Shown here in pieces: positions 47,101 through 55,595 of a DNA stretch of 64,000 nucleotides (position 1 is the first letter of the stretch; each line of letters opens with the position of its first letter). The position numbers and the translations under genes were made by a program. The notes beneath the pieces are model-generated. The model saw only the letters and a program-made list of their open reading frames with translations, was not told the origin of the DNA and did not search any database. Location of the stretch: assembly GCA_964586235.1 (NCBI GenBank), contig CAZPIO010000008.1, positions 41,677 through 105,676 of the forward strand. The letters run 5' to 3'. This DNA is from JAUCQB01 sp964586235. GTDB lineage: Bacteria > Planctomycetota > Phycisphaerae > UBA1845 > PWPN01.

Positions 47101-48819
47101 CACCAGCACCCGCAGGTCCGACTCGCGCCAGCCCGCACGGCTCAGGGCGATCAGGGCGGCGAAGGCCTTGGCCCAGTGCTCGCCGAAGACCCGCTCCGAG
47201 CGTCTCAGCATCCAGCCGTACAGACTCTCGACGTCGGCCGGCAGAGCCGCGGCCGTGTCCAGAACGAGCTGGTGCAGACGGGCGTCCGGGGGCAGGCCGG
47301 AATAGTCGCGATCGACCCGCTGGAAATCGTCGGCGTCCAGGAGATTCAGCTCCTCCATGGCCAGCCAGAGCCACAGCGGGTTGCCGGCCGCAGGCGAGCC
47401 GTCCGGCAGACGCCTGGCCAGCACGGCGTCGTAGATGTCCGCATTGAACTCGTGGTGGTAGCGCTGCCTGCAGATGGCCACGGCGATCGCACGCGATTCG
47501 TCCAGGGAAAGCGGCTCCAGAGGCCGGAGCCTTGCCCCGCTTCGCCGGGCCAGGGCTTCGGAGGCTGTGCCCGGAACGGCCGTGGCGATCAGCCGGGCAT
47601 TGGGCGGCAGTAGCGGCGGCAGCCAGGTGAGATACTGGGCCCGGGTGGATGAGTCGAACTGGTTGACCGCGTCGATGAGCATGACCACGCGGCGCTGCGT
47701 GGAGGCCCGGCCCAGCAGCTCGGCGAAGGTCTTCTCGATGTCCTCGGCGGTGGCGTTGGCCGCCAGCGACGGGGTGATCTGCAGGAAACCCCCGAGTTCC
47801 TGGATCCAGCGGCGGAGCATGCTGTCCACCTGGCCGGCCCGCAGGCTGATGCCGGCCGCGTGGGCCAGGAGAAGGATGTCCGGGGCGCCCTGCAGTTGGC
47901 GGTGCAGGTGGGCGAACAGGGCGCTCTTGCCGGCCCCGGGCTCGCCGGTGAGGCACAGGCCCCAGTCCGCCCCCTCGGCCTGCGGCGAGCGGGCAAAGGC
48001 CAGCAGATCGGCGGTCAGTTGTCGGCGGCCGATGAAGTCGCGGCCGCGCAGCTCGACGAACTCGGCCAGGGCGTCGCGCTCGAGCTGCTCCCAGGTGGGC
48101 TCCGCCTGGGCGGCGAACTCCGCCGTCTCACCGTCCAGCTCACCCCACAGGTCGTCCAGGACTCTTCGGCCCCAGGCGCTCAGACCCGTGACTTCGTTGT
48201 TTTTGGCGTCCCATTCGGGCCGGTAGCGCCGGACGCGGGGCGTGAGTTCGGGATCGTCCTCGATCCTGCGTTTCAGCCTCAGCAGCTTGTCGTGATCAGC
48301 CCGGACGGCCGGATCGGCCGAGCACAGGTCGCTGTAGCGGGCGGCTACCTCCGGCGGCATGCGCTCGTACGGCAACGGGTCGCGAAAGTAGAAGAAACTC
48401 CGGCGCCGCTGGTCAGCGTCCTTCTTCAGGAGCCCGAAATCGATCTCCAGGGCGGTGACGCTCTTGCCGGCCACCGGGCTCTCAAAGCCGGCCTCCCGGG
48501 CCGCCGCCTGCATGCGGGCCTCCGGCGGCACCCAGCCGTAACGGTCCCCCAGCAGCACGATCAGGAATGGCCGGCTGCGCTCGATCTCGTCAAGGCAGAC
48601 CTTCAGCACCTGGAGTTCCTTGGCCTCTTCATCGGCCACCTGCACGGTCTCCACCCCCAGGCGCAGGTCGATGGGCTCCAGGTGGTGACGCCGCTCGCGC
48701 AGCCGCTCGGCCAGCTCGGGGAAAACCACGTTCTTCAGGTGGTCCCGTTCCGCCTGCATGTCCTTGAACGTGCTGCTGATAAAGACCGGCCGAGATTTCC
48801 ATACGGTGGCGGGACTCAT
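44191..48819 (-). CDS. DUF4062-NACHT-TPR-TIR-Ser/Thr kinase-TM fusion protein
   Basis: A 1542-aa multidomain protein. In order: DUF4062 (residues about 8-130; PVFISSTFKDMQAERDHL, LIVLLGDRYGWVPPEA); a NACHT/AAA P-loop ATPase (Walker A GEPGAGKS at 292-299, Walker B VVMLIDAVNQFD at 378-389); helical and TPR repeats to about 875; a beta-rich segment of about 170 aa; a TIR domain from about 1060 (RIFASYSHRDGW, LFWSSHSMRSHFVRQEWE); a Hanks kinase from about 1233 (ARGGMGTV, VAIKIV, HCDLKPSNILVDD, DFGLA, GTLRYMSPEQ); and a C-terminal TM helix. All kinase motifs are intact. It looks like a STAND-type sensor with two output domains, anchored in the membrane. Trigger and substrates are unknown. Confidence 0.88.
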   Translation of the reverse strand: MSPATVWKSRPVFISSTFKDMQAERDHLKNVVFPELAERLRERRHHLEPIDLRLGVETVQVADEEAKELQVLKVCLDEIERSRPFLIVLLGDRYGWVPPEARMQAAAREAGFESPVAGKSVTALEIDFGLLKKDADQRRRSFFYFRDPLPYERMPPEVAARYSDLCSADPAVRADHDKLLRLKRRIEDDPELTPRVRRYRPEWDAKNNEVTGLSAWGRRVLDDLWGELDGETAEFAAQAEPTWEQLERDALAEFVELRGRDFIGRRQLTADLLAFARSPQAEGADWGLCLTGEPGAGKSALFAHLHRQLQGAPDILLLAHAAGISLRAGQVDSMLRRWIQELGGFLQITPSLAANATAEDIEKTFAELLGRASTQRRVVMLIDAVNQFDSSTRAQYLTWLPPLLPPNARLIATAVPGTASEALARRSGARLRPLEPLSLDESRAIAVAICRQRYHHEFNADIYDAVLARRLPDGSPAAGNPLWLWLAMEELNLLDADDFQRVDRDYSGLPPDARLHQLVLDTAAALPADVESLYGWMLRRSERVFGEHWAKAFAALIALSRAGWRESDLRVLVPQVTRLLCPDTPSGEIDDLLLASLRRGFRAHLVRRGVQDQWDFFHLQMRQAVRQRNVQDAGLARQIHAAAADHLEKLPAEDPLRVSEIMFHYIGADDRRRAAGHYADVPEGSLAQPAATQALADHIRTGAEGLAWVCSLVSEEHLGPEQIAAVADAFNFDLHDALVNEGRWSERRTLLLGAAGAYELLAEHDGVPANTALRGRSVSLNKMGDLSRQEGDPARARGYYQQCLEILERLARALPNDVNAQRDLVVSHYKLAQLEQDDDPGSAVAHWRTCYEVLGRMQAAGMFLDPPLVELLISLKQIQSPKGCSFAEIGDRPVDVGDENVQFTVYRPKAIQSEKWYPMLVFAHLSEKPLEAPQSEPDPLEEVQRQAKQVLGDRAAEYQDVIQDSRQAVPHEGELTFVPQMPGIEFNPPRRSFLWLESVHREEFRLRASPEMDGHIARGQLSVFLGPILLAEVTLSIRVESKLEAETDTRTSAVDRARPYRRIFASYSHRDGWIVDQFKRFVETLGDRYLRDCVDLRAGELWDSRLQEMIEAADVFQLFWSSHSMRSHFVRQEWEHALSLRRPNFVRPTYWEDPLPASPSENLPPEVLRGLHFQRIWITRQATDIDTRELLPDNDTQAYMTIRQTEDGASTLVPASPKEAGCIEPASPPTIPGYTIIRPIARGGMGTVCEAIQQHSGQKVAIKIVPILPGEDLRLRLQREAQLMGRLNHPNIVALYDSGIIDDRWCFFVMDYVCGQALDDDVRARSLSVRSILALFRDVCDAVAYAHRQGVIHCDLKPSNILVDDCGAIHIVDFGLARTLEQGGGHVGSVIGTLRYMSPEQSRGDPSLIDARTDVYSLGVILYELLTASSPYPTNIDPMTALRNIRELAPQKPSKARDNIDFDLDAIVLKALAKECERRYQSAGELARDIQQYLSGEPIHAMRDGSLYSLRKWHFRHVLPMLGVAVLLTIVILLIIGLFVLS

Positions 48820-48873
48820 CAGCTCCTCTACGTGCGAGCCGCCTATATCAGACCTGAGCAGCCTCCTCGCCAG

Positions 48874-49056
48874 TCACGCGCCAGCGAGTAGCCGCGTCGG
48901 TGACAATGAAGCCGCGCTGCTGGCAGACTTCTCGGCGTTGTGGGAAACCTGCCTGACCAGCCCCTCACGCTCATGCTGCATATCTCGGAACATCGAGGAC
49001 ACGAGCGATGCGCCGTTCAGATCTGTTGAGGATCGTGGCCGCTTGCCGTGGCTCAT
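48874..49056 (-). pseudogene. Remnant of a DUF4062 N-terminus
   Basis: A short frame containing SSMFRDMQHEREGLVRQV, which closely resembles the DUF4062 start (ISSTFRDMHAERDHLVRVV in the usual form). Nothing else of the domain follows. It lies directly upstream of the intact DUF4062 gene and in the same direction, so it is probably a leftover of a tandem copy. Confidence 0.5.
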
Positions 49057-49485
49057 GCTGCTGCCTCTGGTTGCCGATCCACTGAAGCGAACATGCTATG
49101 TCGATCATTTATTCTACACAACAGGCAGCGGACTGAGTAGAAGACCCCGCAGAAGAAGCTCCCTTGCCGAACCGCGTGCGGAGGACGGCCAAAGGTCCTA
49201 TCTGTCGCGCCTGTGCAACTGGCCATTCGAAACGCGCGACGGGGCGACGAAGATGCGCAGGTGCCGGGTAGACCTGGAGTTGACCTCGTCGTACCCTGGA
49301 ATACGATCCGAATATGTGAAACAGGCGGTGTAGGGGGCGTGCATGCGATGCTCAGGTGGCCTCCTACGGTCCGGGACGAGCCACGAAGCTAATGCTCGCG
49401 CCCGTACCACTCCATTCGGTGCTCTGGAAGGATAGTGGGGCTCGAATCCTTGGTTTCCCTGGGCCTCAACCAGCCTGAGCCGGGC
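49057..49485. other. Intergenic region without a gene
   Basis: About 430 bp between the DUF4062 remnant and the vWA promoter. Frames on both strands lack motifs and ribosome sites. Nothing recognised. Confidence 0.4.
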
Positions 49486-49514
49486 TTGACAGGGGCGGAG
49501 CAGGCCCGTTTAAT
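49486..49514 (+). promoter_or_regulatory. Sigma-70-like promoter for the vWA gene
   Basis: TTGACA (49486-49491), a 17-nt spacer and TTTAAT (49509-49514). The predicted start is near 49521, about 43 nt before the ATG at 49564, which itself has GGAGG 7 nt upstream. A perfect -35 and ideal spacing make this the best promoter in the window. Confidence 0.65.
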
Positions 49515-49563
49515 GAAACGCCTGGTCTTGAATGCCTTGGGCACTTCCGCCGGAGGCGTGTGC

Positions 49564-50061
49564 ATGGGAACCACAGCTTTCCTTCTTCGCCTGCTTGCCA
49601 CGTGCTTCTTGTCCGCACCGCTCGCCACACAGGAGAGCGCCCGCGGCCGTGAATGGATCTTCATTGTCGACGTATCCGGCAGCATGGAGGGGGAACCGAT
49701 CGAACGAGTGAAGGAAGCTTTCGCGTCGTTCATGAGGACGAGCGCACGTCCCGGGGATACATGCTACGTGATCAGTTTCTCGGACACCGCGACGCTGGTG
49801 GTGGGCGATCACCTGGCCGAAATACGCGAGAGTGTCGCCAGAGGAGACTGGGCGACTCCGAAGTCTGCCCGTGCCAAACCCTCACTGGCGAAATGGCTGC
49901 AGGTGCCACCATCATGCACGAGGGGTGTGATCGCCTCGGACGTGGATCGGGACCGGATCGCGAAGGCCGTGGCTGATCTGCAGACGCAAAGCGGCACGAA
50001 CATCTTTGCGGGTGCCCAGTTGGCCATGTGCATCCTCTGGCCATGTGCATCCTCGCCTTGA
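49564..50061 (+). pseudogene. Truncated secreted vWA-domain protein
   Basis: A 165-codon frame with a signal peptide (TTAFLLRLLATCFLSAPLATQ) and a vWA domain: WIFIVDVSGSMEGEPIERVKEAF carries the MIDAS DxSxS, and VISFSDTATLVVG and NIFAGAQLAM follow. vWA domains run about 180 residues, but this one ends about 140 residues in. At 50021-50054 a 17-bp sequence is tandemly duplicated, shifting the frame just before the stop; even with one copy removed the frame would end about 20 codons later. It has a good promoter and ribosome site, so the loss appears recent. Confidence 0.65.
50021..50054 (+). repeat. 17-bp tandem duplication inside the vWA gene
   Basis: TGGCCATGTGCATCCTC occurs twice back to back (50021-50037 and 50038-50054). 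Since 17 is not a multiple of three it shifts the reading frame of the vWA protein. Confidence 0.9.
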
Positions 50062-50160
50062 TTCCGCATTTCGACAACAGAAAATCGTTAGGGACCCTTC
50101 GTGAGCATCGCGGGCGGTAAGCGGCCGTCCGCGAGAAACCACCGTTGGCGCTGATACCTT

Positions 50161-50574
50161 CTAAGAAACAGCGGATTTCACGTACGTGGCGATGAAGTCA
50201 CGTAATTGCCCGCTCATGTCCAGTTGGGGCAGATCCGGGAGCGGCACCCAGCGAAACTCGTCGTGCTCGTCGCTGAGCCTGACCTGGCCGGATACCAGCC
50301 GGGCGTTCATGAACAGGACAGCCAGACGCAGCTCGGGCATTTCGTAGTGGCTTGCGCCCGCCACCGTGTCCAGACGGATCGCCAACCCGGTCTCCTCGCG
50401 GACTTCGCGCAGAAGCGCGGCGTCGTAAGGCTCGCCCGCGTCCACCTTGCCGCCGGGTAGTTCCCACGTACCCGCAAAGAGCCTCGACGAGCCGGATCGT
50501 CGCAGCATCAGGATCCGCCCGTCGCCGTCATCGATGATTGCCTTGACCGCAAGTCCGAATGGTTTCTCTGCCAT
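50161..50574 (-). CDS. MutT-type NUDIX hydrolase
   Basis: A 137-aa single-domain NUDIX protein. The box GGKVDAGEPYDAALLREV followed by REETGL is a perfect GX5EX7REUXEEXGU. Arrangement and size resemble MutT/NUDT enzymes that hydrolyse nucleotide-diphosphate-X compounds. The start is ATG 50574 with GGAGG 5 nt upstream. It follows the TIR-NB-ARC-TPR gene by 35 bp on the same strand and probably shares its transcript. In this setting a role in degrading an NAD-derived or nucleotide signal is attractive, but plain house-cleaning of 8-oxo-dGTP is possible. Confidence 0.9.
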   Translation of the reverse strand: MAEKPFGLAVKAIIDDGDGRILMLRRSGSSRLFAGTWELPGGKVDAGEPYDAALLREVREETGLAIRLDTVAGASHYEMPELRLAVLFMNARLVSGQVRLSDEHDEFRWVPLPDLPQLDMSGQLRDFIATYVKSAVS

Positions 50575-50609
50575 GTGATCCTCCCCACCGCCCGTCCGCG
50601 GTGTTTGCA

Positions 50610-52940
50610 TCATCCGCCGACCATCGCCCTGAGTTGATGCAAAACCTGCCCATCGGACGGGGAGATGAAAAGTCCTCTTGCCTTCATGTTCGACAGGACC
50701 TCATAGGCCCGCCGCCACCAGTTCATGGCGTTACTGTCGCCCATCCTTTCGAGCACGTTTGCCATCCCATAGTACGAAACCCACAGGTCGCGCTGCCAGC
50801 CGGCGTTGCGCGGGTCGGAGGCCGCCAGACGCTCTAGAATCTCGTGGCTCTGCCGATAGGCCGCCAGAGCCCCGGACAAATCGCCCTGAGCCAGCAGCAC
50901 GTCGGCGATCTTGATGTTGCTCACTGACAGGCCGCGCTGCCAGTCGGCGTTGCTCGGGTCGGAGGCCGCCAGACGCTCGATGACGGCATGCGTACCGGCC
51001 AGCAGCGCGGCGGCGTCAGGGAGACGGCGATAGGTGACGACTTTATCGCACAGAAAGATGGTGGCGTTGGCAAGGTCGCGCAGATCGCTCAAGGGAAGTT
51101 CATTCGACTCGATCTTCTTAATTGCCGCAGTCAAGGAAAGCGGCAGGGCAATGAGAAGGGCATCCAGCTCCCAATCTTGCGGCGCGGCCTGTGTATTATA
51201 GATGGACCACGCGCGAGCGGCGAGGTGAGCCCGGACGGAGGCCATCATCGCCGAAGCGTTGTCGCCCCCCGCAAGATGGGCCGCGACGAGTCGATGGATG
51301 CGGGCGACTTCGGGGTGGTCGCCGGGGGTCAGCAGACGCAGGCCGGTGAGACGGCGGCGAATCTCCAGCCAAGGATCAAGACCCAATTCGCCCACCTCTG
51401 CCATTTCGGGATGGCATGCGAGTGTTAGGCTGCGCAGCCACGGCCAGGGCACGGTGTCATGCGGGAGCAGAGCAGCGAATTGCATCGCGGTGCGAGCCGG
51501 AAGAGCAAGCCGGTTGAGCGTGGCCTCGAGGATCAGCGAGAGCTGCTTGCTCTGGGTGAGCATCTGGGCGGAGACATCGGGATAGCGCGCCGGCAGAGCG
51601 TCCGCGACGGGTAGTCCCTTGGCGTGCAGGCCCGAAAGAAAGGTGCTGGGCGCGATATCCGGGTGCAAGCCCAGGAACACGGCCACTTGCTCGACGGCCA
51701 GCGTGAACCCACCGAGAGCGCGGACGATTTCCCGTGCGGCCTCTTCCTCCGCCTCGTTCGCAAAGTCCGGCACGCCGGCTGCGAGGTCGGCCACGATGTC
51801 TCCGCGCGGGTCGCGAGGCGGCTGGTGATCGCGCAGCAGCGAAAGGGCGCTGGCTTCATCCAGCGCATCCACTGCCAGGGTCACGAGGGAATCCTTGAGC
51901 GGGGTCACCGGCAGCCGCGTGGTGGCCACGATCCGCAGCCAGTCGGCCTGCGGGAGCGTGGCGAGTTGCTCGTGCGAGAGCAGCGCCGGCTCGGACACGT
52001 TATCGAGCAACAGCAAGGCGGCGGCGCCTTTGTCGGGGTCACGGTCTTTCACCGCTTCGGCCCGCTTGCGGAGGTGATCGAGTACAGCGCGTCCGAGCAA
52101 TACGGGGTCGTTCTTCTGGGCGTCGGTGGGCGTGAAGCCGAGCGAGGCGTCCCAGGCAAGTTCGCCGATGAGGGGGATGAGTTCCTTCTTCCCCTCGGCA
52201 CCGAGCGCCCAGAGGCCGGCCGGGTAGCAGTCGGCCCAGGCGTGTGCATAGGCCACGGCCAGCTCGGTCTTGCCCTGCCCGCCCAGACCGTGTACGGCGG
52301 TGACCACGCCGACGGCGCCGGTGGCGAGTTGTTCGTGGAGCTTGCGCAGTTCCTCGCGGCGGCCGACGAAGTGCGGGTTCTGCCGGCGGAGATTGCCCGG
52401 CGCGGCCTCGGCGCGGCGGGCCCGCTCCAGGCGTTCCCACAGGCTCTCGCCCAACTTGGCCATGCGTTCGCGGACTTCTTCTCTCTGCAGGGCCTTCGCG
52501 CCCTCGGGGAACCAGGGGCGGATGTCGGTGAAGTTGCCGCGGGTGATGTCCGCGAGCCAGCGGGCGTTGTTCCGCTCATCGCTGCCGGGCACCTCGACGA
52601 AATAGACTGTGGCGATGCTCTCGCTGCCCATGAGCTTGTGAACCTGACGCTGGATGTATTCATCCCATTCCCAGCGGCAGTGCGGGCTGGCAAAGTAAGT
52701 CGGCGAAAGACAGACAAGGAGGATCTTTGACGAACGCAGGGCGCCGAGAATCCGGAGCCGCCAGTCGTCCATGTCCCTGATTTCCTCGGTATCCAGAAAG
52801 ATATGCAGCGGCTCTGTCGAGAAGCGACGGTGGTCGGCGAAGATGTGATCGCGTATGGCCGTGACCCAACCGTGAGGAAAAGTGTCCGGAACAGGCACGT
52901 TGTCCTTGCGTGAGTAGGAGAGAAAGATGTCGTTGGGCAT
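50610..52940 (-). CDS. TIR-NB-ARC-TPR STAND protein
   Basis: A 776-aa protein. The N-terminal TIR-like domain (residues 1-150) begins MPNDIFLSYSRKDN and has LHIFLDTEEIRDMDDWRLRI, ILLVCLSPTYFASPHCRWEWDE with a Cys-x-x-Glu arrangement at the catalytic position. An NB-ARC-type P-loop follows near residue 215 (VHGLGGQGKTELAVAYAHAW), with ALLLLDNVSEP as Walker B and GLRLLTPGD-type winged-helix text. C-terminal TPR-like repeats contain two copies of ILERLAASDP. The design is that of a bacterial NLR-like sensor. GGAA lies about 8 nt before ATG 52940. It lies between the RelA-SLOG-RyR gene (gap 90 bp) and the MutT gene. Confidence 0.88.
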   Translation of the reverse strand: MPNDIFLSYSRKDNVPVPDTFPHGWVTAIRDHIFADHRRFSTEPLHIFLDTEEIRDMDDWRLRILGALRSSKILLVCLSPTYFASPHCRWEWDEYIQRQVHKLMGSESIATVYFVEVPGSDERNNARWLADITRGNFTDIRPWFPEGAKALQREEVRERMAKLGESLWERLERARRAEAAPGNLRRQNPHFVGRREELRKLHEQLATGAVGVVTAVHGLGGQGKTELAVAYAHAWADCYPAGLWALGAEGKKELIPLIGELAWDASLGFTPTDAQKNDPVLLGRAVLDHLRKRAEAVKDRDPDKGAAALLLLDNVSEPALLSHEQLATLPQADWLRIVATTRLPVTPLKDSLVTLAVDALDEASALSLLRDHQPPRDPRGDIVADLAAGVPDFANEAEEEAAREIVRALGGFTLAVEQVAVFLGLHPDIAPSTFLSGLHAKGLPVADALPARYPDVSAQMLTQSKQLSLILEATLNRLALPARTAMQFAALLPHDTVPWPWLRSLTLACHPEMAEVGELGLDPWLEIRRRLTGLRLLTPGDHPEVARIHRLVAAHLAGGDNASAMMASVRAHLAARAWSIYNTQAAPQDWELDALLIALPLSLTAAIKKIESNELPLSDLRDLANATIFLCDKVVTYRRLPDAAALLAGTHAVIERLAASDPSNADWQRGLSVSNIKIADVLLAQGDLSGALAAYRQSHEILERLAASDPRNAGWQRDLWVSYYGMANVLERMGDSNAMNWWRRAYEVLSNMKARGLFISPSDGQVLHQLRAMVGG

Positions 52941-53030
52941 GGTTCGTCTTCCATCTCGACAAGCACACCTCGGCAATTGACGCATTCGTGCAGCCGCCAT
53001 TCCGCGACGACCGGCGAGACTGGCGTCGGG

Positions 53031-55595
53031 CTACTTCCTGTAAACCTCCAGCCCGGCCTTGGCGAGGATCTCGGGGAAGGCCCGGACGGCGTCGTAGTCG
53101 TACTTGCGGACATCATCCAGGACCTTGTCGGACCACGGGACGATCAGGTTGTGGATCTTGGCGGCGTTGTCGCGTTCTTGGCCGTAACGCCAGCCGCTGC
53201 GAAGACGCTCGACGTTCCAGCGGCCATGTTCAAGTTCAGCCATCCGATCCAGTTCCTCCTGCGTGAAGCCGGTAAAGACAACCGGCTGTGCCGCTTCGCG
53301 CACGCCCAACCCGGCAGCCTCCAGGATGCGGACTGCATACCGGGCCTGTTCGAGATTGGCATCCTTGTAGGTTGTATCCAGTTTTGCCCATGGCCGCAGG
53401 TTTTCGGGCAACTGCCTCGTGTTGTCACCCACATAACGACGGTGAAACTCCATGCCCATTTCCTCTAAGACCGGCGTCGGGAACGGGTGATCGGAAGGCA
53501 GCACGAAGGCCCGGATCGTCGCGAGGTCACACGGCAAAGGCAAAAGCTCGCGAACCGTTGCCCAGAGCTCATCGGCGATGAGTGCATCAGCAGCCCCGCC
53601 CGAGTTCATGGTCACGCCAACGGTGGCGCCAAAGGCCAGCGCAATGCGGTATTCCAGAGCACTCAATGGTCCGCCACCGAAGCCCAGTACCCGGACCTCA
53701 TTTGGCTTGACGCCGATTGTTAACAAGTCGGCCCAACCCCTGAGAATCTGGTCAGCCGAGAACCCCGTCTCATCACCCTTCACAATAAGGTCATAACGGT
53801 CGTCCGGAGGACCATCAGACGGGAAGTGGCGGGCGGTGTAACCGACAAGCTGGAACTGTTTGCGGCCGTTAGTTGCGAGTTCCGCCGCCACAAAGCCGAC
53901 GCAGCCCGGCACGCCCGACGTGGTGCCGCCGGCGATGATCGTGCCGGCAAACGGATCGAGAGCGGATTTCAGGATCGCCTGAATGCGTGGAATCTGAGCG
54001 GCCGGCAGGGAAGCCGCGCCGCCGGCGACAGCAAGCACGGGAGCTTTGATCTTCGACGCATGGGCTGACGCCAAGTGTTTGACCTGGTCGATGAACGCCG
54101 GAGCCGGAGAGCGGAAGGCTCTCGCCAGAAGCAGCAGGTGAGTGACTCGTTCGTGTTCCGGCGGCGGCGTCAGGCCGAAGTGGATTCGGCGCACGTAGGC
54201 CAGTTCGTTTTCGATCGCATCGCCTGGCACGCAGGCCGTTTCCGAGCGACAGTGGCACAGGCCGCGGGCATACCACTCCAGAGCCGCGGTTGCGTCTTCC
54301 AGCAGCAGGCTCAGGCGGCCGGCCGTGAAGCACGCGTACGGCATCTCGATGCCGGCCAGTGCATGCTCCCGGCAGGTCCGGATGGCCTGATTGACGGCAA
54401 CGCGGGTGCTGGCAGTCAGTTTATGGGAACGATTGACGTAGATCTCAAACCCCAGGATGTCTGCCAGGTAATACGGGTCGGCCGGCTCGCATTCCAGTGC
54501 ACGGTGGTAACAGTCCAGAGCCCGATGCTCCTCGCCCTCCACACATTCCCAGGACCAGCCCAGCCGCGCCAAGCCGCGGGCGTGCAGGCTGCGGCTCTTG
54601 CGAGCGTCCACCACGATAGCCGTATCCTTTGGATCTCCGAGCTCCACCGCCTCCTTTAAGAGTGCCTGGCCACGGCGGTAAGCATCCGATCGCCAGTCCT
54701 TCCGGTACAGCTTGCACAAGGCGAAGCCCAGCTCGATCAGTACTTCCCGGCGCAACGCCCCTGTGATCGACTCATACGGCTCCAGAAGCTCCACTACCTG
54801 CTGGTACTCGCCTTTGGCCCCGGCAAGCAGTTTCGCCAGACGCAGTTTCAGGCCGGGTCGGTCGTCGCAAGAGGCATCACTCGGCAGGTTGTCCAAGACC
54901 GCCGATATGACCTCCACCTCCTTGTCCACGTCCTCACGCTGGGCGTACGAAGTGTAGTTGGCCACCATAGCATCCACCTCCCCGGCCAGTTGGTCGAAGG
55001 TGCGGTCGCCGTCTTCCATGATGGCCGCCAGAAGGTTAGCCATTCGCTTGGTCTCGGGCGAGAGGCGAAGCTTGGGCTTGTACGTCCGGTCGTGCAGCGT
55101 GTCGGCCCAGGCGTGCTGCACCCAGGTACGGACCTGAATCTCGGCCCTTCGAACGCCTATACTGGCACGTTCCGCGGCCGTGATGCCGAGGTCGTGATCC
55201 GGCTTGATCTGGACAACGTAGTGCATGTCACGGTAGCCGAACTTGTCCTCGTGCAGCAGAAGGGCTTTGTCATCCTTCTCGATGATCTTGAAGTTCGCTT
55301 CGATGAACTGGCGCACCGCTTTGACCTGTGCGAGCGTCTGAACCGTTACCCGTGCACCGCACAGGTCGGTCATCTGGTTGACGGCGTCGGGGTATTTACT
55401 GAACGCACGGGCCACCTTTTCGGCAAAGCTGGAAAGGGACTTCGCCCGCGCCTGGATCATGGCATCGGGAAAGGCTGTCTTGCAGGCATTCTCCAGAACA
55501 TGGCGTAGAACGTCTGCGTAGATCACATAGTCCTGCCGTACTTTCCTGTAGGCCTCGATTTGTCTCTTGTGCTCTTGCAGGTCAAGCGTCGCCAT
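53031..55595 (-). CDS. RelA/SpoT synthetase-TPR-SLOG-RyR fusion protein
   Basis: An 854-aa protein. Residues 1-190 are a (p)ppGpp synthetase-like domain with all key segments: ARAKSLSSFAEKV, MTDLCGARVTV, KFGYRDMHYVVQI and AEIQVRTWVQHAWADTLHD. No hydrolase (HD) or TGS/ACT domain is present. A helical TPR-like region follows to about 500. From about 515 a Rossmann-type SLOG/LSDAT domain has APVLAVAGGAAS, IIAGGTTSGVPGCVGFVA, YDLIVKGDETGFSA, and VLGFGGGPLSALEYRIALAFGA. At the end (about 770-854) lies a RyR domain: MAELEHGRWNVERLRSGWRY, then PWSDKVLDDVRKYD. ATG 55595 with AGGAG upstream is preferred to a longer frame reaching 55868. It probably makes an alarmone in response to a ligand bound by SLOG. 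Confidence 0.87.
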   Translation of the reverse strand: MATLDLQEHKRQIEAYRKVRQDYVIYADVLRHVLENACKTAFPDAMIQARAKSLSSFAEKVARAFSKYPDAVNQMTDLCGARVTVQTLAQVKAVRQFIEANFKIIEKDDKALLLHEDKFGYRDMHYVVQIKPDHDLGITAAERASIGVRRAEIQVRTWVQHAWADTLHDRTYKPKLRLSPETKRMANLLAAIMEDGDRTFDQLAGEVDAMVANYTSYAQREDVDKEVEVISAVLDNLPSDASCDDRPGLKLRLAKLLAGAKGEYQQVVELLEPYESITGALRREVLIELGFALCKLYRKDWRSDAYRRGQALLKEAVELGDPKDTAIVVDARKSRSLHARGLARLGWSWECVEGEEHRALDCYHRALECEPADPYYLADILGFEIYVNRSHKLTASTRVAVNQAIRTCREHALAGIEMPYACFTAGRLSLLLEDATAALEWYARGLCHCRSETACVPGDAIENELAYVRRIHFGLTPPPEHERVTHLLLLARAFRSPAPAFIDQVKHLASAHASKIKAPVLAVAGGAASLPAAQIPRIQAILKSALDPFAGTIIAGGTTSGVPGCVGFVAAELATNGRKQFQLVGYTARHFPSDGPPDDRYDLIVKGDETGFSADQILRGWADLLTIGVKPNEVRVLGFGGGPLSALEYRIALAFGATVGVTMNSGGAADALIADELWATVRELLPLPCDLATIRAFVLPSDHPFPTPVLEEMGMEFHRRYVGDNTRQLPENLRPWAKLDTTYKDANLEQARYAVRILEAAGLGVREAAQPVVFTGFTQEELDRMAELEHGRWNVERLRSGWRYGQERDNAAKIHNLIVPWSDKVLDDVRKYDYDAVRAFPEILAKAGLEVYRK

